From JALRAP01 sp046302815 (lineage in GTDB: Bacteria > Bacteroidota > Bacteroidia > AKYH767-A > OLB10), in assembly GCA_046302815.1 (NCBI GenBank), contig JBKCHO010000089.1:1-9264 (forward strand): a stretch of 9,264 nucleotides of DNA, given 5' to 3'. Made by a program: the position numbers and the translations under genes. The notes below the pieces were generated by a model. The model made no database searches. It had not been told where the DNA came from and was given only the letters and a program-made list of their open reading frames with translations. Below are positions 1 through 7,110 of the stretch, piece after piece. The stretch's first letter is position 1, and every line of letters begins with the position of its first letter.

Positions 1-1011
1 CTGACCTATCGGGCTATTTTCCACTATGCACTTCTCTGGTTCCGAAAGAGAGGCTTCAACTATCGAAACATCGTCTTGGTTATTCATGAGGATGAAGAAG
101 ATTCGCTATCAACATACATTTCAAAAAGGCCAGAATATGGCTATCATGTAAAAAGTGTAATCCGAGTAACCCAAGGCCATGAAACCCAAGCCAACGGAAT
201 GATTCGCAGAGAATGTGAGGGTAAGGAAATTCATGAGATTTTCTTCCCCATATCTTTAGTTAATTATTCCTCCTTAGCTGATTTGATCCAATTTGCTGAA
301 GAACACCTGATCCGGGTACGGTTGATTGCCGACTTTCGATGGGTGAATTTTACTGATTTGGAAATTGAACGCATTGGTGATATTCCCGTAATTAAGTTGC
401 ACACAACCCCATTGGATAATTGGAACAATCAGTTATTGAAAAGAGGATTTGATATAGTGTTTTCAACGATCGTCATTATTCTGCTACTGAGTTGGCTGTT
501 ACCAATACTTGGTCTGATTGTAAAAATTGATTCAAATGGTCCTGTTTTTTTCAGGCAAAAACGAACCGGTCGTGATAACCGGTCGTTTTGGTGCTATAAA
601 TTACGGACCATGCATGTTAACAAGGAAAGTGATTCTAAACAAGCAACCAGAAACGATTCCAGAATCACAAAATTCGGAAAGCTGCTTAGGGATAATAGCT
701 TAGATGAATTGCCTCAATTTTTCAATGTCTTATGGGGTGATATGTCGGTAGTTGGCCCGAGACCTCACATGCTTAAACACACAACTGAGTTTAGCGCCGA
801 AGTTGACAGATTTATGGAGAGACATAAAATAAAGCCAGGGATAACAGGATTGGCCCAGTCTAAAGGATACAGAGGTGAGACTAATGAATTTGACAAATTA
901 AAGAACAGGGTCAAATTCGATTTGTTTTATGTGAACAATTGGTCCTTTCGTCTTGACATTAAAATCATTTGGGATACTTTTTTGCAATTATTTCATAGAA
1001 AAGCATCTTGA
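1..1011 (+). CDS. Polyprenyl-phosphate sugar phosphotransferase (WcaJ/PglC-type), 5' end missing
   Basis: This membrane enzyme would transfer a sugar 1-phosphate to undecaprenyl phosphate, the first step of building an exopolysaccharide or O-antigen unit. The frame is open from base 1, so the gene starts left of the window; the first in-window start-like codon (TTG at 76) falls inside the CoA-binding-like N-terminal domain and is not a real start. Of 336 visible residues, about 145-175 form a hydrophobic membrane segment beginning KRGFD. The bacterial sugar transferase domain follows, with GPVFFRQKRTGRDN, the YKLRTM motif, the catalytic Asp-Glu pair in SLDELPQFFNVLWGDMSVVG (visible residues about 235-236) and the KPGITGLAQ motif. 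The C-terminal catalytic domain is complete and shows no lesion. The sugar cannot be told from sequence. The next gene in the same direction is a glycosyltransferase, which fits a polysaccharide cluster. The family call is firm; the substrate is unknown. Confidence 0.93.
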   Translation: MTYRAIFHYALLWFRKRGFNYRNIVLVIHEDEEDSLSTYISKRPEYGYHVKSVIRVTQGHETQANGMIRRECEGKEIHEIFFPISLVNYSSLADLIQFAEEHLIRVRLIADFRWVNFTDLEIERIGDIPVIKLHTTPLDNWNNQLLKRGFDIVFSTIVIILLLSWLLPILGLIVKIDSNGPVFFRQKRTGRDNRSFWCYKLRTMHVNKESDSKQATRNDSRITKFGKLLRDNSLDELPQFFNVLWGDMSVVGPRPHMLKHTTEFSAEVDRFMERHKIKPGITGLAQSKGYRGETNEFDKLKNRVKFDLFYVNNWSFRLDIKIIWDTFLQLFHRKAS

Positions 1012-1219
1012 GTAAATTGCAATAAACTATTGTTATCAATCATAATTAAAGTTGTTACTAATCCTAGTCAAAAATGATTTTGGTCTTCAAATCAAATGTA
1101 GGAATCGTAATCGATGCATAAGTGCTAAATACCAGATTCCGAAGAGTCGTTTCAATTGCCTATTAATATCCTAAACACAATCTTTTGATTGCCGACATGA
1201 ATTAAATTATTACCTCCAC

Positions 1220-1227
1220 TATTTTTG
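1220..1227 (+). promoter_or_regulatory. Possible Bacteroidota -7 element before the glycosyltransferase
   Basis: TATTTTTG matches the Bacteroidota -7 consensus TAnnTTTG exactly and lies 30 bases before the ATG at 1258. That would give a short leader of roughly 25 bases. No TTTG is found at the usual -33 distance; the nearest, at 1184-1187, is about 32 bases upstream, which is too far. The call therefore rests on one box in AT-rich DNA and could be chance. The 246-base gap (1012-1257) otherwise holds only a weak CAATA/TATTG dyad soon after the upstream stop, and no gene. Confidence 0.3.
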
Positions 1228-1257
1228 GATAAAATATTTTTCTAAACAACCACAAAA

Positions 1258-3156
1258 ATGTTAAGTAGTTTGAAGGATTGGGGACAAAAACTGTACATTG
1301 CATTAAGGGCCCGAAAGCGTGAGGGTAAATTAAGTTTTTTTCATGTGATAGTTATATTGACCTCGAAAAAGGGCTTGAAAAAGATTTTATCCATCGCTTT
1401 AAAGCTAGTTGCATTAATATTACATAAGCTACTGGGTTATAATTTCAGTGAAAAACTTGATTATTATCGTTTCAGAAAAAAGCATTTTCCGTCCAACATA
1501 CAATTGCGGTCGATGCAAGAGAGCCAAAGCGCATTCAATTTCCGACCCAAAATAATTGTTATAATGCCCGTTTATGATGCAACCTCTGGTTTTCTAAAGC
1601 AAGCCATTGACTCTGCGCTGAACCAGGTTTATGAAAATTGGGAGCTTCACATAATAAATGATCAACGCAACTCATCCGATACAAATGAAATCATCCGAAG
1701 TTATTCAGAGTTAGATGATAGGGTGAAAGCCGTTTTCAAATCAGCAAGTGAGCATAGCTTATCTTTCTCCAAATCTCCATTGGTTTTTCCTACAGGTGAT
1801 TTTGTTACATTTTTATATCAAAATGATGTATTAAGGTTAGATGCTTTTTATCAAGTGGTTAAACATCTGCAAACTCACCCATCATGCGACATGATTTATT
1901 CCGATGAGGATCAAATAGACGGTAAAGGGAGGCATTCAAAACCATACTGCAAACCTGATTGGTCTCCAGAAACATTTTATTCGAGAAATTATATTGGAAA
2001 GCTCGTTGTTATAAAAAAAGCCTTGGTGGAATCAGTTGGGGGTCTCCGCCATGAATTTGAAGATGCAGAGGGTTATGATTTGTTGCTGAGAGTAATTGAA
2101 AAAACCCGAGAAATCCATCATTTGCCTATGATATTATACCATTCAAGGAGCGGCCACAAATATACATCATCCAATTGGAAGCATAAATCTTATTCCGCCG
2201 AGGCCACAATCAAAGTCCTTGAGGATTCTTTGATTAGAAGAAACATAAAGGGAACCGTTGTGTCTATAGGAGACGGATCAGGAGATTGTTTGATTAGATA
2301 TGACATTTCCGATTTCACTAAGGTTTCAATAATAATACCAACCAGGAACAAACACGATTATTGTGAAACTTTATTAAATTCCATTTTTGAATTGACCACT
2401 TGGCCTGATTTTGAAATCATACTGATTGACAACAATAGTGATGATGAATCATTTTTCGATTGGGTGGAGAAATGGAAAAAAAGAGAGCCAGTAAGATTCT
2501 TATATATAAGAGAGGAATCGGTATTTAATTTTTCTAGACTGATGAATTTAGCTGCAGCAAAAGCCTCTGGAAAATACCTGTTGTTACTCAACAACGATAC
2601 TGAAATTATTGATGGATCTTGGATCAATAGAATGGTGGAATTTTGTCAACAAACCGAAATAGGTGCTGTTGGAGTAAAACTACTATATCAAAACAATACA
2701 GTTCAACACGCAGGAGTAGTCATAGGATACTGTGGAGTAGCAGGACATACATTTGTAGGGCAGGATAGATTTTCAAGCGGATATTTTGGGATGCTTAATC
2801 GCGTCAATAATTATTCCGCTGTTACCGCCGCTTGTCTGATGGTCAAAAAAACACACTTTGAGCTAGTGAATGGCTTTGAAGAGGAATTGGCTATTGAATT
2901 CAATGATGTTGACTTTTGCTTAAAGCTCTTATCTAAAGGCCTTCGAAATGTATATGTGTCAGATGTTGAGCTCTATCATTATGAATCTATATCGAGGGGA
3001 CATCCTCACAAAACTTTGAAGTCTTATCAACAGCACATCGCAGAACTACGATTTTTCCAAAAAAAATGGAACAATTATATTCTCCGCGACCCTTATTACA
3101 ATCCGAACCTCTCAACCCAAGGAGAATTGTACACCATTAAAAGGAGGTTTGATTAA
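1258..3156 (+). CDS. Two-domain family 2 glycosyltransferase
   Basis: A 632-residue protein with two GT-A glycosyltransferase domains in tandem, of the type found in O-antigen and exopolysaccharide clusters. It probably adds sugars to a lipid-linked unit on the cytoplasmic face of the membrane. Residues 26-62 are hydrophobic and basic and may anchor it to the membrane. Domain 1 spans about 97-350 and keeps the family stretch YSDEDQIDGKGR...KPDWSPETFYSRNYIG (214-247). However, LYQND (186-190) stands where relatives usually have LDhDD, and EGYDLLLR (271-278) where QDYDLLLR is usual. Domain 2 spans about 354-585 and looks intact: VSIIIPTRN, LIDNNS, the DxD equivalent LLNNDTE (444-449), the AACLMV segment and the FNDVDFCLKL motif (548-557). 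The ATG at 1258 has an A-rich leader and no clear Shine-Dalgarno. The gene is AT-richer than the hydrolase downstream, as is usual for such clusters. Domain 2 probably does the catalysis; sugar and linkage are unknown. Confidence 0.92.
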   Translation: MLSSLKDWGQKLYIALRARKREGKLSFFHVIVILTSKKGLKKILSIALKLVALILHKLLGYNFSEKLDYYRFRKKHFPSNIQLRSMQESQSAFNFRPKIIVIMPVYDATSGFLKQAIDSALNQVYENWELHIINDQRNSSDTNEIIRSYSELDDRVKAVFKSASEHSLSFSKSPLVFPTGDFVTFLYQNDVLRLDAFYQVVKHLQTHPSCDMIYSDEDQIDGKGRHSKPYCKPDWSPETFYSRNYIGKLVVIKKALVESVGGLRHEFEDAEGYDLLLRVIEKTREIHHLPMILYHSRSGHKYTSSNWKHKSYSAEATIKVLEDSLIRRNIKGTVVSIGDGSGDCLIRYDISDFTKVSIIIPTRNKHDYCETLLNSIFELTTWPDFEIILIDNNSDDESFFDWVEKWKKREPVRFLYIREESVFNFSRLMNLAAAKASGKYLLLLNNDTEIIDGSWINRMVEFCQQTEIGAVGVKLLYQNNTVQHAGVVIGYCGVAGHTFVGQDRFSSGYFGMLNRVNNYSAVTAACLMVKKTHFELVNGFEEELAIEFNDVDFCLKLLSKGLRNVYVSDVELYHYESISRGHPHKTLKSYQQHIAELRFFQKKWNNYILRDPYYNPNLSTQGELYTIKRRFD

Positions 3157-3252
3157 TTAGCTATGATAAGCTTACATAACATCGCTCGTACCTGACTACT
3201 TACAAGGTTTCTAAAGACCTATTAAAAAATTACTGCGAATATTGCTTGCTAA

Positions 3253-3270
3253 AATGCTCCTTCGAGCATT
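3253..3270 (+). terminator. Small hairpin, possible weak terminator after the glycosyltransferase
   Basis: AATGCTC and GAGCATT form a perfect 7-bp stem around a CTTC loop, 97 bases beyond the glycosyltransferase stop. The tail after it (GTGATTTCT) is only weakly T-rich, so this is a poor intrinsic terminator by itself. It could instead be a processing or attenuation hairpin. It sits in a 230-base gap (3157-3386) with no coding frame, at the border between the polysaccharide genes and the next pair of genes. Confidence 0.35.
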
Positions 3271-3386
3271 GTGATTTCTAAAAGCTTGATGAATATGTGC
3301 TTGTTTTTCAACTTTTTATGCGCATCATGATTCTTTTATAAATCGGACAAGTTTTTGATTAATTTAGAAGTCAAGTAATTCTATTT

Positions 3387-3737
3387 GTGACTCGCCCTAT
3401 CGCCGGATACCATATGCTTATGATTCTTTCAGCCGTTGATGGAAAATTCAATGGAAAAGAGGATTTGGTGATCCGTGAGTTCATGGAAGAAATCCCAAGA
3501 GGAGCCATCAACTACGATGAGGAGCTTGCCATCATCAGCACCATTCCGGAAATTGATTATCCGGTGCACTTCAACAATGCCATGAACAGTTTTTACATGC
3601 AGTCAACGCCGGAGGAGCGGAATCGTTTTTTTGATTTGGCGACCCGGTTGGTAGTGGCCGACCGCGAAGTGTCGCCCATCGAAAACCTGTTCCTCAAGGA
3701 GCTTTATTTCGCTTGGGAAGAGGAAACGGAAGAATAA
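3387..3737 (+). CDS. TerB-like (tellurite resistance B family) small protein
   Basis: A 116-residue acidic cytoplasmic protein that resembles the TerB family, an all-helical fold first described in tellurite-resistance operons and now known in many stress and envelope contexts. The two family hallmarks are visible as an internal near-repeat: AVDGKFNGKED (16-26) and VVADREVSPIE (89-99), each an acidic turn followed by a helix. It is shorter than most TerB proteins (about 140-150 residues). The start is GTG at 3387; the next in-frame ATG at 3414 would cut into the first helix (YHMLMILSAVDG), and an in-frame stop lies just upstream at 3360. There is no signal peptide or membrane segment. It lies 19 bases before the secreted hydrolase gene and is probably co-transcribed with it. 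No other ter genes are next to it, so a tellurite role should not be assumed; the molecular function is unknown. Confidence 0.75.
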   Translation: MTRPIAGYHMLMILSAVDGKFNGKEDLVIREFMEEIPRGAINYDEELAIISTIPEIDYPVHFNNAMNSFYMQSTPEERNRFFDLATRLVVADREVSPIENLFLKELYFAWEEETEE

Positions 3738-3756
3738 CCCCATCTCCACATTAATC

Positions 3757-4959
3757 ATGACCAAAACCATTACACGTCTCGTCAACTTGACGTTCCTACT
3801 ACTGTGCCATGGCACGATGCTGTCCGCGCAATCGTTTTCTACGGGACACACCACCATCACCTTTACAGACGCATCACGAAACAACCGAAGCATCGCTGCT
3901 GAGGTTTATTATCCGGCCGACAGCGATGGTGAGAACGTACCCCTGGCCATCCAAGGCGGTACATTCCCCGTGGTTGTGTTCGGACATGGCTTCGTGATGG
4001 TTTGGTCTGCCTATGAAAACATCTGGACTCCGCTCAACGAGAACGGATTCATCGCGGTGTTTCCGACTACCGAAAGCGGCTTTTCGCCGAACCATACCGA
4101 GTTTGGAAAAGACATCGCCTTTTTGGTTACGGCCATGCAAGGGGAAGGCAACAATTCCTCGTCGCCTTTTTTCGGACGTGTGGATTACACATCCGCGGTT
4201 ATGGGCCATAGCATGGGAGGGGGTAGTAGCTTTTTGGCCATGCAGTACAATCCAAATATAACCGCGGTTGTAAACCTAGCCGCTGCAGAAACCAACCCCT
4301 CTGCCATCGCGGCATGTAGTACCATAACCCAACACGCATTGGTTATTGCCGGAGCCAATGACTGTATCACGCCTCCCACTCCAAACCAGTTGGCCATGTA
4401 CAATGCTTTGCCAAGCAATTGCAAGACCTATGTAAGCATCACCGGTGCCAGCCATTGCCAATTTGCAAACAGCAACTTCAATTGCAATTTCGGAGAGCTT
4501 ACCTGTTCACCTGCACCTACGATTTCTAGAGCCGTTCAACATTCCATAGTAACTTCTTTAATCGTTCCATGGCTCAAGTTTGAATTGGAAAATGACTGCA
4601 CAGCAGGACTTGCTTTCGAACTCTTAGTAACGAACCCGTCCGGGTTCACCGCTCAGAAAAATTGCTATTTCTGCACGGTGAGCGGAATCGAATCTGCCTC
4701 ACAAATTAATTCGATCCAGATATCGCCTACTGTAAGTCAAGGCTTGTTTCAAATCAAAAATACAAGCGGAAGACTCAACAAATTACGATTTTTTGTTTCG
4801 TCCATCGATGGTCGAAATACCAACCGCAAGATCAGTTTGCAAGACGACTTCACAGGCATTTTGGATCTATCCGGAAATGCGCCGGGAGTTTATCTAGTTC
4901 AAATGAAATCGGCCGATGGTAACACTCAACAGATTGAAAAAATCGTGTTGACGAATTGA
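3757..4959 (+). CDS. Secreted alpha/beta hydrolase (esterase/cutinase-like) with T9SS sorting domain
   Basis: A 400-residue exported serine hydrolase. Residues 1-25 form a signal peptide ending LSAQ. The catalytic domain (about 28-282) belongs to the dienelactone-hydrolase/chlorophyllase/polyester-hydrolase group: the oxyanion segment VVVFGHGF (72-79), nucleophile elbow GHSMGGG with Ser152, acid Asp202 in AGANDCITPP and base His233 in GASHCQF. At least ten cysteines in the mature protein (for example C187, C203, C222, C234, C243, C250, C281, C303, C306) suggest disulfides. Residues about 318-400 are a T9SS type A C-terminal domain (ISPTVSQGLFQI, SSIDGR, LDLSGNAPGVYLVQM, ending KIVLTN), which would send the protein across the outer membrane for release or surface attachment. 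It probably shares a transcript with the TerB-like gene and ends 20 bases from the oppositely directed coiled-coil gene, with no hairpin in the gap. Export and fold are firm; the substrate (ester, polyester or lipid) is not known. Confidence 0.9.
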   Translation: MTKTITRLVNLTFLLLCHGTMLSAQSFSTGHTTITFTDASRNNRSIAAEVYYPADSDGENVPLAIQGGTFPVVVFGHGFVMVWSAYENIWTPLNENGFIAVFPTTESGFSPNHTEFGKDIAFLVTAMQGEGNNSSSPFFGRVDYTSAVMGHSMGGGSSFLAMQYNPNITAVVNLAAAETNPSAIAACSTITQHALVIAGANDCITPPTPNQLAMYNALPSNCKTYVSITGASHCQFANSNFNCNFGELTCSPAPTISRAVQHSIVTSLIVPWLKFELENDCTAGLAFELLVTNPSGFTAQKNCYFCTVSGIESASQINSIQISPTVSQGLFQIKNTSGRLNKLRFFVSSIDGRNTNRKISLQDDFTGILDLSGNAPGVYLVQMKSADGNTQQIEKIVLTN

Positions 4960-4979
4960 CCCGGCAATCCGCACCTCCT

Positions 4980-5573
4980 TCAATTCCATGAACGACGAAG
5001 CGCTTCATAGGCCGAACTTAATTTCGAACCCATTTCCTCTTTTTTCAGTTCAGCATCTGTTTTCAGGGATGAAACAATCTCTTGTAGTTCGGTTTTGAAG
5101 CGGCTGCGCTTTTCTTCCATAACCTCACGAGCCTCAAGCTTACCAAGCTCATACCTTATGCGAAGTATATCTAATTTAAGTTTGAATTTCTCTAATTCAT
5201 TCTGAATGCGCATCCTAAGTTCAGGTGAAAGTGCCAAACCCTCGTTTCGAAGCCAGGTGTCCATTTCAGAAACAGAATTCCTTAGCGCCTCTTTCCTTTC
5301 ATTGTAAACTTTAGCAGCCTCCGCCTTTCCCAAAGTAGCTTGAAGTCGCAATTGCTCTAAATACCCAGAGGCCTTAGACGCCACAGCTGAACCATCGCGT
5401 TGAAGTTCTTGTGCCAGTACATGCAGATTTTGACTCATGTCTTTAGCCATTTCATTTAAGACATCGGCAGCATCCATGCGTCCTAGCGCAGCCTTTACCC
5501 TTAGCGAGTCTATTTCTTCCTGTGTCTTGGTGATAAATGCGGTAAGCTTCTGTTTGAATTGGATGGTTTCCAT
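4980..5573 (-). CDS. Helical coiled-coil protein with three LR-x4-LG repeats
   Basis: A 197-residue, highly charged, predicted all-helical protein that I cannot assign to a named family. Three copies of a motif are visible: LRVKAALGRMDAADVLNE (24-41), LRLQATLGKAEAAKVYNE (75-92) and LRIRYELGKLEAREVMEE (137-154). The consensus is LR-x4-LG[RK]-x2-A-x2-V-x2-E, at spacings of 51 and 62 residues and joined by long amphipathic helices. There is no signal peptide, membrane span or catalytic motif. The pattern suggests a scaffold, filament-like or membrane-surface protein, but that is inference. I chose the ATG at 5573 (METIQFKQKL); an upstream in-frame ATG at 5627 would add 18 residues with no helical character that run into the dyad-containing spacer. 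It faces the hydrolase gene tail to tail and diverges from the acyltransferase gene. Confidence 0.8.
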   Translation of the reverse strand: METIQFKQKLTAFITKTQEEIDSLRVKAALGRMDAADVLNEMAKDMSQNLHVLAQELQRDGSAVASKASGYLEQLRLQATLGKAEAAKVYNERKEALRNSVSEMDTWLRNEGLALSPELRMRIQNELEKFKLKLDILRIRYELGKLEAREVMEEKRSRFKTELQEIVSSLKTDAELKKEEMGSKLSSAYEALRRSWN

Positions 5574-5620
5574 GATCTGTGAATTTGGGTTGAAATTAAT
5601 TCCATGCCTAAATGTACCAC

Positions 5621-5648
5621 ATGACAAAGGTCATACCCTGACAAGTCA
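5621..5648. promoter_or_regulatory. Two adjacent dyads between divergent genes, possible operator
   Basis: Two inverted repeats lie side by side: ATGACAAAGGTCAT (5621-5634, arms ATGAC/GTCAT) and TGACAAGTCA (5639-5648, arms TGAC/GTCA), with centres 16 bases apart. They sit in the 111-base spacer between the divergent coiled-coil and acyltransferase genes, where a regulator could act on both. The arms are short, so chance occurrence is possible, and no regulator is identified. Confidence 0.3.
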
Positions 5649-5652
5649 AGCA

Positions 5653-5680
5653 TTGGAATCCCAGGCTTTGGCTATATTCG
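5653..5680 (+). promoter_or_regulatory. Possible promoter of the acyltransferase gene
   Basis: TATATTCG (5673-5680) matches the Bacteroidota -7 consensus TAnnTTTG in all but one defined position. A TTG at 5653-5655 lies 17 bases upstream, close to the place of the -33 box. A start point a few bases downstream would fall on or next to the ATG at 5685, so the message could be leaderless or nearly so. Both boxes are imperfect. Confidence 0.3.
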
Positions 5681-5684
5681 CATC

Positions 5685-6581
5685 ATGATGGATATCTTGA
5701 ACCGACTTCTTTACTTCCTTGTCATCAAGCCTATATCATACCTTCCTCCGTTTTTAATGTATAAATTGTCGGATTTGACATTCATTGTTTTTTATCGTTT
5801 GGTAGGTTACAGGAAAAGAGTGGTTTGGAGAAACATCCAAAACTCATTCCCTAATGAATCACCTGCCGAACAGAATAAAATCATGCGCGATTTTTACAAA
5901 CACTTCTGTGATTTATTGGTTGAAAGTTTGATGATCTTCAGCATATCATCAAAAGCTGCCACAAAACGGATGCGATTTAAAAACCCAGAACTGTTGGATC
6001 GACATTTCCAAGAAGGCCGTTCGGTGATTATTGCAGGTGGGCACTACAACAATTGGGAGTTGTTTGCCGTAGCGGTTAATCAATCCCTCAAACACCATGT
6101 GATTGGATTATACAAACCTTTGAAAAGTCCCTTTTGGGATGATCTGATGCGTGTATCCAGGGGGCGGTTCGGACTATCACTTGCGTCAATCAAAAAGGTC
6201 AAGGATGTTTTTGAAGATCTTTCGCCTTCAAGTCCAAAAGCCATCGTATTCGCTACCGACCAGTCTCCTTCGAATCCCGACCGCGCCTATTGGACCCGAT
6301 TCCTCAACCAAGACACCTCCGTATTGTTTGGCACTGAAAAGTTCGCAAATGATTACGACTGCCCCGTGTATTTCTGCACCCTGAATAAACTCAGCAGGGG
6401 CTTTTATGAAGGTGAATTCAAACTCATTGCCGAGAACCCAAAGTTGTTGCCTTATGGTCAGCTAACTGAATTGCATACCAAGATGTTGGAGGATGACATC
6501 ATCCAAAACCCAGCATACTGGTTATGGAGCCATAAACGATGGAAGCACAAGAAGAATGTCTCTACATCCACTGAGGCATAA
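5685..6581 (+). CDS. Lipid A biosynthesis acyltransferase (LpxL/HtrB family)
   Basis: A 298-residue inner-membrane acyltransferase that adds a secondary acyl chain during lipid A assembly, or acts on a related lipid. An N-terminal hydrophobic stretch (about 6-38) anchors it. The catalytic H-x4-E motif is GGHYNNWE (118-125, His120 and Glu125), typical of the family. Further conserved segments are the ATDQSPSN box (190-197), FLNQDTSVLFGTEKFA (206-221) and the C-terminal PAYWLWSHKRWKHK (276-289). Length is normal for the family (about 290-310). Two ATG codons, at 5685 and 5688, are adjacent; either may be used. The gene diverges from the coiled-coil gene and its last 20 bases overlap the end of the oppositely directed PorP/SprF remnant. 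The exact acyl donor and position of transfer cannot be read from sequence. Confidence 0.93.
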   Translation: MMDILNRLLYFLVIKPISYLPPFLMYKLSDLTFIVFYRLVGYRKRVVWRNIQNSFPNESPAEQNKIMRDFYKHFCDLLVESLMIFSISSKAATKRMRFKNPELLDRHFQEGRSVIIAGGHYNNWELFAVAVNQSLKHHVIGLYKPLKSPFWDDLMRVSRGRFGLSLASIKKVKDVFEDLSPSSPKAIVFATDQSPSNPDRAYWTRFLNQDTSVLFGTEKFANDYDCPVYFCTLNKLSRGFYEGEFKLIAENPKLLPYGQLTELHTKMLEDDIIQNPAYWLWSHKRWKHKKNVSTSTEA

Positions 6582-7020
6582 AGCCGAACTCAGGGCATGA
6601 TTTTATCAATTTCCGTCCGGGTCCAGTTGTTCGCTTGAATAACCTAGACCCCTCAAACAAACAACTGATGCCAATTTCATGAGTACCTCTGGTGTTAGTT
6701 GCCAGTTTTGAAATGGTCATATCATATGCATAATAGAAATTGATGATGGGGCGTGCATTAATGAAAGTGGTTCCTAATACATAAATCAATGATTCGTTGG
6801 TCTTCAAGTCATAAACCGATTCGTTCTTGTAATAGGTTGCAATCAGTATTCTTCTTGTCATAACGGCTGCTCCAATTCTGAAACTCTCAAAGTTTTTTCC
6901 TGTAATTCCCTTTTGCCGGTAATACAATGCGCCAGGTTTTAGATAAAACGGACTGTTTGTGGCGCTGTTGACAAATTCTGTCAACGCATAAATGTTACCC
7001 ATTAGACGGGAGCCGTACAC
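6562..7020 (-). pseudogene. PorP/SprF-family outer-membrane protein, N-terminal half missing
   Basis: The reading frame (152 codons from a GTG at 7020, in-frame stop at 7042-7044) matches only the C-terminal half of PorP/SprF-type proteins, beta-barrel partners of T9SS, gliding and surface adhesins that are normally about 300 residues with a signal peptide. Family-like segments are FYLKPGALYYRQ (25-36), a GAAV...LIATYYKN strand pair, INFYYAYDMTISKL (93-106) and the near C-terminal GTHEIGISCLFEG (112-124). There is no signal peptide, and the 120 bases upstream hold no matching N-terminal part, only short repeats. The likely reading is a deletion remnant. A short expressed gene cannot be ruled out, since the frame itself is undamaged. 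Its last 20 bases overlap the end of the acyltransferase gene. Confidence 0.65.
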
Positions 7021-7050
7021 GGGAAGCGGAAACAGTAACCCTTACAATAG

Positions 7051-7074
7051 CAGTAGCAGTAACAGCAACAGTAC
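7051..7074. repeat. Imperfect hexanucleotide repeat (CAG-YAR-like)
   Basis: Four near-copies of a six-base unit in a row: CAGTAG, CAGTAA, CAGCAA, CAGTAC. Related units (AACAGTAAC at 7031-7039, CAATAG at 7045-7050) continue leftward. It lies between the PorP/SprF remnant and the WYL gene. On the minus strand it would read as alternating Val/Thr/Ala or as poly-Leu depending on frame, but no gene start is visible. The copies are too diverged to be an active slippage tract now. Confidence 0.6.
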
Positions 7075-7110
7075 TACGGATTACCGCACCACAGGCTGTT
7101 GCTTGATAAT

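Noticed and set aside
76..90. TTG at 76 as the start of the sugar phosphotransferase
   Set aside because: The frame is open to base 1 and the residues before it (NYRNIV) belong to the family's N-terminal domain, so the gene simply runs off the window.
2358..2627. 89-codon minus-strand ORF inside the glycosyltransferase gene
   Set aside because: It is antisense to the conserved second catalytic domain and has no family features.
3603..4461. Several antisense and alternative-frame ORFs over the TerB-like and hydrolase genes
   Set aside because: They have no recognisable domains and lie wholly across well-supported coding frames; the higher GC of this stretch makes chance open frames likely.
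6967..6985. Perfect 7-bp inverted repeat GTTGACA-AATTC-TGTCAAC as an operator
   Set aside because: It lies inside the PorP/SprF reading frame, away from any start, and dyads of this size are expected by chance several times in 9 kb. It is kept only as part of the TGACA comparison.
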